From positions 96,362,704-96,426,703 of the forward strand of contig OX465582.1 in assembly GCA_950022655.1 (NCBI GenBank): a stretch of DNA of 64,000 nt, read 5' to 3'. Position 1 is the first letter of the stretch. Each line of letters opens with the position of its first letter. A model generated the notes under the pieces. It saw only the letters and a list, made by a program, of their open reading frames with translations, did no database searches and was not told the DNA's origin. The stretch comes from Alentia gelatinosa. Its lineage: Eukaryota > Annelida > Polychaeta > Phyllodocida > Polynoidae. Of this stretch, positions 58,745 through 64,000 are shown one piece after another. The position numbers were made by a program, and so were the translations under genes.

Positions 58745-59030
58745 ACTCTGCACTATCTCACCGCTGGTATTTTTCACCCATAGGCTTAACATTGGGAACT
58801 CATTCTCCATGCCTCTACGAGTATTGCAGTCTCGTTCTCCATGGTTTATATCCTGTGTGTCATCCATTCTTTTAGTGTGTACAGGGGGTGAGATAAATAC
58901 AGATAGCAACCTGTTGTGGTCAACGACGTTGTTCTCCCAACTCATTTGAACGCTATGTGACATTCACCCCACATCAAATTCGTGGAGAGCTATGACTTTG
59001 ACCAAAACCTGTTGGTTTCTTCTTTAATCG
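58745..59030. mobile_element. Hairpin MITE, copy 2 of a pair (inverted)
   Basis: Contains CTATCTCACCGCTGG, GGCTTAACATTGGGAAC, GGGGGTGAGATAAATA and TTTGACCAAAACCTGTTGGT, matching the reverse complement of 10495-10790. Confidence 0.65.
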
Positions 59031-59129
59031 TCCTGTATGCACTGGACTCATGACCACAGCAAGCAATGAATAAAGATCCATTAATCGTGTACTACCGTCC
59101 GGTGACATCTTACCATCAACGACTATCGT

Positions 59130-59735
59130 AAAACTGGACGAGTTTTAATCTTGGCCACCGTATGCCACGACTGGAGTTTGGCTTAGTGATTTCATGAGGC
59201 GTAGCCGAGTGAAGTCCGGAGCCAAAACTTCAGGAGTGATATGCGGTGGACACGATTAAAACAAATCAGGTTTTGATTTTATCCAACCCCGTCTCCTCTA
59301 TTTTAGAATACTATGTGATAATAATTCTGTATGCCACTAGTGGCATATAAAACTCTGTATGCTAGTCAGAGTGGCATACGGAAACTCAATGTTAACCCTA
59401 TGGGATTTTATATTAGGGGTAGGATAATATCGTAAAACTGGATGAGTTTTAATCTTGGCCACCATATGCCACGACTGGAGTTTGGCAAAGTGACTTCATG
59501 AGGCGAAGCCGAGTGAAGTCCAGAGCCAAAACCTCAGGAGTGGCATGCGGTGGCTAAGATTAAAATGAATCAGGTTTTGATTTTATCCTACCCCGTCTCC
59601 TAGATTTTGGAATATTACGTGATAACAATTCTGTATGCCACTAGTAGTATATAAAACTCTGTATGCCAGTCAGCGTGGCATACGGAAACTCAATGTTAAG
59701 CCTATGGAATTTTATATTGGGGGTAGGATAAAAGC
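59130..59735. mobile_element. Two tandem copies of a 295-bp modular hairpin element
   Basis: Each unit has a stem GAGTTTTAATCTTGGCCACC / its complement, an apex GAGGCG(T/A)AGCCGAGTG (GGCGAAGC at 59502-59509 in unit 2), TTTTATCCWACCCCGTCTCC, a GGCATA-rich spacer, CTCAATGTTAASCCTATGG and GGGGTAGGATAA. Units begin about 295 bp apart. Confidence 0.85.
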
Positions 59736-59835
59736 ACATAGTTGAGAACCCATAGAGAAAAGTACTGATTGAATCTGTGATATACAACATTGGTTACTGT
59801 GGATATCCCATGCATAGGGAACATTGCTGATAAGG

Positions 59836-59996
59836 GGCCACCCATAAAGTATGTACGCAGAATTTCCGAATTGTTGTACCCGTCCCCACGCACTCCGGAT
59901 CTTATACGCAATAGAACAAAGTAGGAGCATGTACGCAAAGTTTCCTAATATTTTTAAACCCCCCTCAGTGCGTACGTACTTTATGGATGGACCCTA
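59836..59996. mobile_element. Complete small MITE, GGGGCCACCCATAAAGTA ends
   Basis: The left end TAAGGGGCCACCCATAAAGT and right end ACTTTATGGATGGACCCTAA are inverted over about 27 bp; interior shared with 19865 and 21330. Confidence 0.78.
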
Positions 59997-59999
59997 AGC

Positions 60000-62300
60000 C
60001 CTTCCACTATGGTTTAGTAGTGTACAAACTAAATACATGTACATAAATATACACTTCAAAATCAGTTGTTTTCCGTCTGATCTTCCCTCAAGGACTTGCC
60101 GAGAAGGAAAACTGATGCCAAGTCTGGATCAATCGTGCAATAGACATCCTATCAGATATGGATAAGCGTCTAGAAACATCTTCTATTTTTCTTTATTTTT
60201 TTCGTTGCTGAGCAGTTCTAAAAAGCGCGGGTGTAGGCGGACACCGAGAAGGGAATAATGCAGGAGGGGAGTCAAGGTTTATAACGATAAATACGCCGCC
60301 CCGGTGATCCATCTCCACCAGAGCCGATGATTTATTGAGGCGGCACTCTCCAAGGAATGCCTCAGTGCGTGTACACGCCGCTAGAGGGGAGGAGAGCGCT
60401 GCGGCGGCGGTCAGAGACCAGGATGATGGTATCTCTGCGCGCGCACCCTGCGTCTCCGCGGGCGTCTTCACTTGAATACTGGAGAACTCGACCCGAAACG
60501 AACTCGACCCGTTTTAGATCTTCCCAACTCAAGTATCTTATTATTATATATACCTGTGTGCGAATGTCTATCAGATACTGGTCGCTGCTATGGGTGCAGT
60601 AATAATAATGTTTGCGCCCGCTGTGACTGTGTCGTAATAAGTCATTAAAATGGCGTTTGTTCATATGTTTGAGGTATATAATTATAAGCAAACGTCCTTA
60701 CTGTTGACAAAATGGTTATCATTCTCAGACAGCAGTGGATTTTATACCGCCTTCCACCAATGGTGTCGGGCAGTATGAGATCGACGACTGACCTTGAACA
60801 GGAACCGTTTCATCCAGAGTAAGGGCGTTTCCTAATATCACAACTGTGGATAAATACTATATTTAGTAAGCATGTTATCTTGGCCTCAAATATGGTCTTC
60901 TCTTGGGAAGAACACCAACAGAAAATCCTTCCACTAACCCTATCCCTAACCCTTAACCCTATCAGTCCGAGTAATGCCTTGAGGCACTCCCAGGCAAGGG
61001 ACGATGAATGCCTCCAGGCATCTTTTGGGGCCATTACTGAAAACGGTATTCTATGTGACAGAATTCATAGACTTTCTTAATTTCTTCAAAATAATTGAAA
61101 AACACTATAGGCATCATTATTCAGTATGAGTGTTCTATATGAAACTAAGACAAGGCATATCAAATGCACCTGTTGAATAATTTCCGGTACCATTTTCATA
61201 ATGGCATCGTCCCCTGGGGGTATATTGCTTCATATCTGTTGGACTTGGCATGTAGGCCTCCTGCAAGGTGGTCGGACTGAAAGTGTTAACATAACTAGAC
61301 TTAATTTTCAAATCCGCTGGTTTATTTGTCTAAAAGATAACTAGTCAGATCTTTCCATCTACATGAAACTGTCTTATCCATAAGTATCTGAAACGGGTCG
61401 AGTTCTCGAATAGAGTTCTCCAAAACGGGCCGAGTTCTCCTGTCAACTACGCGTCGAGTTCTCAGCAGTTTCACTCAGCGGTTAACGGACTACGTATACC
61501 TCCTGCCAATACCGTCTTTTCCCCGACACTACCTCAAATCTACAAACCTGTCTTCGAAAGGCAGTGAAGTTGCCCAAGAAATTATTACCTTCCACATATA
61601 AAACGTGTAATTTTCAGTAAAATCCGCTTGGACTTGGTCCCGCACATAGAGACAGAGTGAACAAGACCTATGTTTGGAGACTGAGGGCCCACGAGAGTGA
61701 GATTCTCGTGCAGTACCTAACTAAATCCTGCTACTATTTTTTGTGTTTGTCTACACAGATATGCTTCTATCCTTAGGATTCGTTTCTAGCCAAACTGAAA
61801 ACATAATTTAGAATTGTAGTTCTCTGATCTACCTTTATCGTGAGAAACCAATGAGATCACATTTCGCTGATCTCTAGACTGTAGTACAGCCCATTGTCGC
61901 CAGGGCCAGGGCGCACAGGCTCTCATACTGGGACTGTTTTGCGCTGCCATTTTAAGGTGGGAATTCCTACCTTTTTCCCAACATGCACCTGGAAAATGGC
62001 GGATCGCTGGTTCTAACCTCGTGTGTATTGCGATCCAGTCACCAGCAATATGATACGGTATCCCTCTTGTCAAACCGATGCTATCAATAGAACAGCCAAC
62101 CCTGCAGTGCTTCTTACCACATGGGACTGGCCAATGGGACCCATGCTCTGTTAGACCTTCACGTACCGTAACCCGAAGGCGGCGCGGTGCGTGGACGGAC
62201 TAGCTGATCTCTGTAAAATTGGTGTCACATGAAATGATGGTTGGGAAATAAATGATTGTTCCAGTATTAATAGTAGGGGGCGCCACTGAGCTCTCCCCCG
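60000..62300. promoter_or_regulatory. CpG-richer, conserved-looking noncoding DNA
   Basis: The 60.19-60.49 kb block is GC-rich with low-repeat content; its minus-strand frame includes NKSSALVEMDHRGGVFIVIN, which looks oddly non-random but has no splice context. The 60.9-61.1 and 61.8-62.2 kb parts are unique. Regulatory function is a guess. Confidence 0.3.
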
Positions 62301-62312
62301 CAGACTAGGGGT

Positions 62313-62343
<31 letters not shown>

Positions 62344-62345
62344 GG
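62300..62345. repeat. GT microsatellite followed by G run
   Basis: GTGTGTGTGTGTGTGT passes directly into about 20 G. Confidence 0.9.
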
Positions 62346-63720
62346 CAAATACGACGACGAAGTCGCTAGTCTTAATTCTATAACTTGCCCTTATTCATCC
62401 GTGCATCCCAAATGATGAAGACCGCCATCTACCTTTTACAGAGGTCTATAATCAAATAAATTTCGTCGTTTCTACCTACATCTATTCACATCCAGCACTG
62501 GAAAACTTTCCATCATTTTGATCATGAGGGAATCTGTGGGAATGGACGGCGTGGAATGGGCACAGAAAAATAGTTTGATTCTTCATCTGGTTACTTTGTC
62601 CACAGGGAATTCGAACGTAAGTACTCTGTCTTTATTCTTTGAATCCAGAATTAAAGATCACAAAAAACCAGACACAGTCACTTTATATTAGGTGCCATAT
62701 CTATTATCATTTTAAACAAGATAAACGATTGGTGGTACATTCTGTGAATCAAAATGGCCACGATATTTCGCTAGTGTTGAACCGGATTCTTCTGGTATTT
62801 TTCAAATTGTCACACTGCTACAGAGTGTTTTTGCAGAGACGAGTGAATCATTACCTGACATTTCTAACGCAAAGTTTTTATTGTTTCCATCAATGCGGGC
62901 TCGAGCGATTCCCTGAGGTAAATATGACGACGCTTTGCCCTTATTAGAATTGGAGATGCACACAGAGATTAAAACAAATGAGGGTACAATAACCCAGACA
63001 GCTTTCCCCTAAAAAAGAAAAGCATTAGTTTTCTTCTCTCTTTTATGCGGCGTATCAAAAATATGATGGGTTATTCCATGAGGTAAACATTTCTATAATC
63101 CCTGGAATCATTTATACTCCACAGCCCATTTTCGCTCCACCACCAGCTGCCCCCCGCTAGAAAAGGAGCGCCTGGAGACGAATCGATGGGAAGCACCACG
63201 CTCTGCAAGAGGGCGATAAATTTTGGCGGCTTTATTCCATGTAATTATTTATTTCTAGAGAGCGGTGAAAGAATTAAGCCTGATGAGGCCAAGGATGGTT
63301 GGATAGACTTAACCAACCAACACCGGCAGCTAATTCTCGACGCTAGCCGTGTTGTTGCTGAGGGAGAATGCAATGAAAATTTCCCTCCTTTGTAGTTTTC
63401 CCGCTCCTGGCAACGACGTTATTTTCGTCTATTACTTTTGGAGAGGCGTGACGAGATCTGGCGAGTGCCCCCCCCCCCCCCCTCCTCCCCTCCCCCCTAC
63501 AGACGAAGCTTGCCAGACTCGTCTAGATGTTCTATATACTGGGCCCTGCATTGCCGAAGTGGGCAGAAAAGTATCCTTTAAACACACAATTCAAATTAAG
63601 GATTTAACTGACGACAATGTCATGGTGATGTGAACTTTTGATCTCTTGAATAGGCTTTAGCATGGCCATGTTAATGAAGCTGTATCCCACAATTACTGAT
63701 GATTATTATCTGGATCTTGG
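62346..63720. promoter_or_regulatory. Unique noncoding DNA with homeobox- and CSL-like sites
   Basis: TCTGTGGGAATGG near 62530 fits the Su(H)/CSL consensus, and GTAATTATTT (about 63241) and GCTAATTC (about 63329) are homeodomain-like. A C run lies at 63468-63482. Short motifs alone are weak evidence. Confidence 0.25.
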
Positions 63721-64000
63721 ATGGTTGGTTTGATTTAACGCCCAGTTAACCATTGTAGGTTCTCACCAGACTTTCTCAAGGTTCTTTTACACCACAAGGG
63801 TGGTGATCGCATGTATGTAAAGAGTTCAGGTAGAAATCTCACCCTACACATTTACCGAGGTGAGAGTCCTTTCACTTCCCACAACACATTGACATGGTAT
63901 GAGAAGGATTGGGCTTTGATATAGCAGTAAATCTACCACTACTGGGAATGAAGAAGAGACGCTGCAAAGGATCTTAAACCCAGAACCTTTGGATTACAAG
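63720..64000 (-). mobile_element. tRNA-derived SINE, copy 5, cut by the window end
   Basis: GATTTAACGCCCAGTTAACC tail on the plus strand, then the common body up to GGATTACAAG; the rest of the tRNA-like head lies beyond the window. Confidence 0.78.

Overview
The window is eukaryotic nuclear DNA from an AT-rich, intron-rich, repeat-dense genome. Long introns with GT-AG borders, poly-A-tailed SINEs, many small terminal-inverted-repeat elements, a Penelope-type GIY-YIG fragment and satellite/minisatellite blocks suggest a marine invertebrate, most likely a lophotrochozoan such as a bivalve or other mollusc. This is inferred from repeat style and gene content; no species marker was seen. There is no prokaryotic gene organisation, CRISPR array or rRNA gene.

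Two protein-coding genes stand out, both on the minus strand. Gene A (coding 32119 down to 11092, with a probable leader exon near 33.9 kb) was assembled from eleven coding exons whose splice phases agree. They give a complete 423-residue seven-transmembrane protein. Its predicted topology (cytoplasmic N-terminus, glycosylation sequons in the first external loop, long helical loop between TM4 and TM5, very short C-terminal tail) fits the insect-type gustatory receptor-like family rather than GPCRs. Gene B ends in a 2.6-kb terminal exon (49016 to 46427) encoding 862 residues of mostly disordered Ser/Thr/Pro-rich protein. I do not recognise it, and its upstream exons are only tentatively placed (52.3-52.4 kb, 57.4 kb).

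Region by region: 0-3 kb unique sequence with one MITE; 3.1-6.4 kb a minisatellite/satellite block with a large inverted duplication and an exact 202-bp satellite; 6.4-9.9 kb mostly unique; 9.9-34 kb gene A, its introns filled with MITEs, hairpin elements and tRNA-derived SINEs; 34.4-37.9 kb a G-rich degenerate tandem array bounded by inverted ends; 38-46 kb repeats, including a Penelope GIY-YIG remnant and a MITE with a clean 6-bp target duplication; 46.4-49.0 kb gene B terminal exon; 49-60 kb hairpin elements and SINEs; 60-64 kb CpG-richer, conserved-looking noncoding sequence.

The most unusual pattern is a set of otherwise different long-hairpin repeats sharing three signatures: an apical GGCGAAGC (or GCTTCGCC), ends reading GGGGTGAGATAAA or GGGGTAGGATAAA, and an internal CCAATGTTAAGCCTATGG block. 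The apex of the inverted minisatellite at 4.1-4.2 kb carries two of these signatures. They look like a modular family in which stems are replaced while apex and ends are kept.
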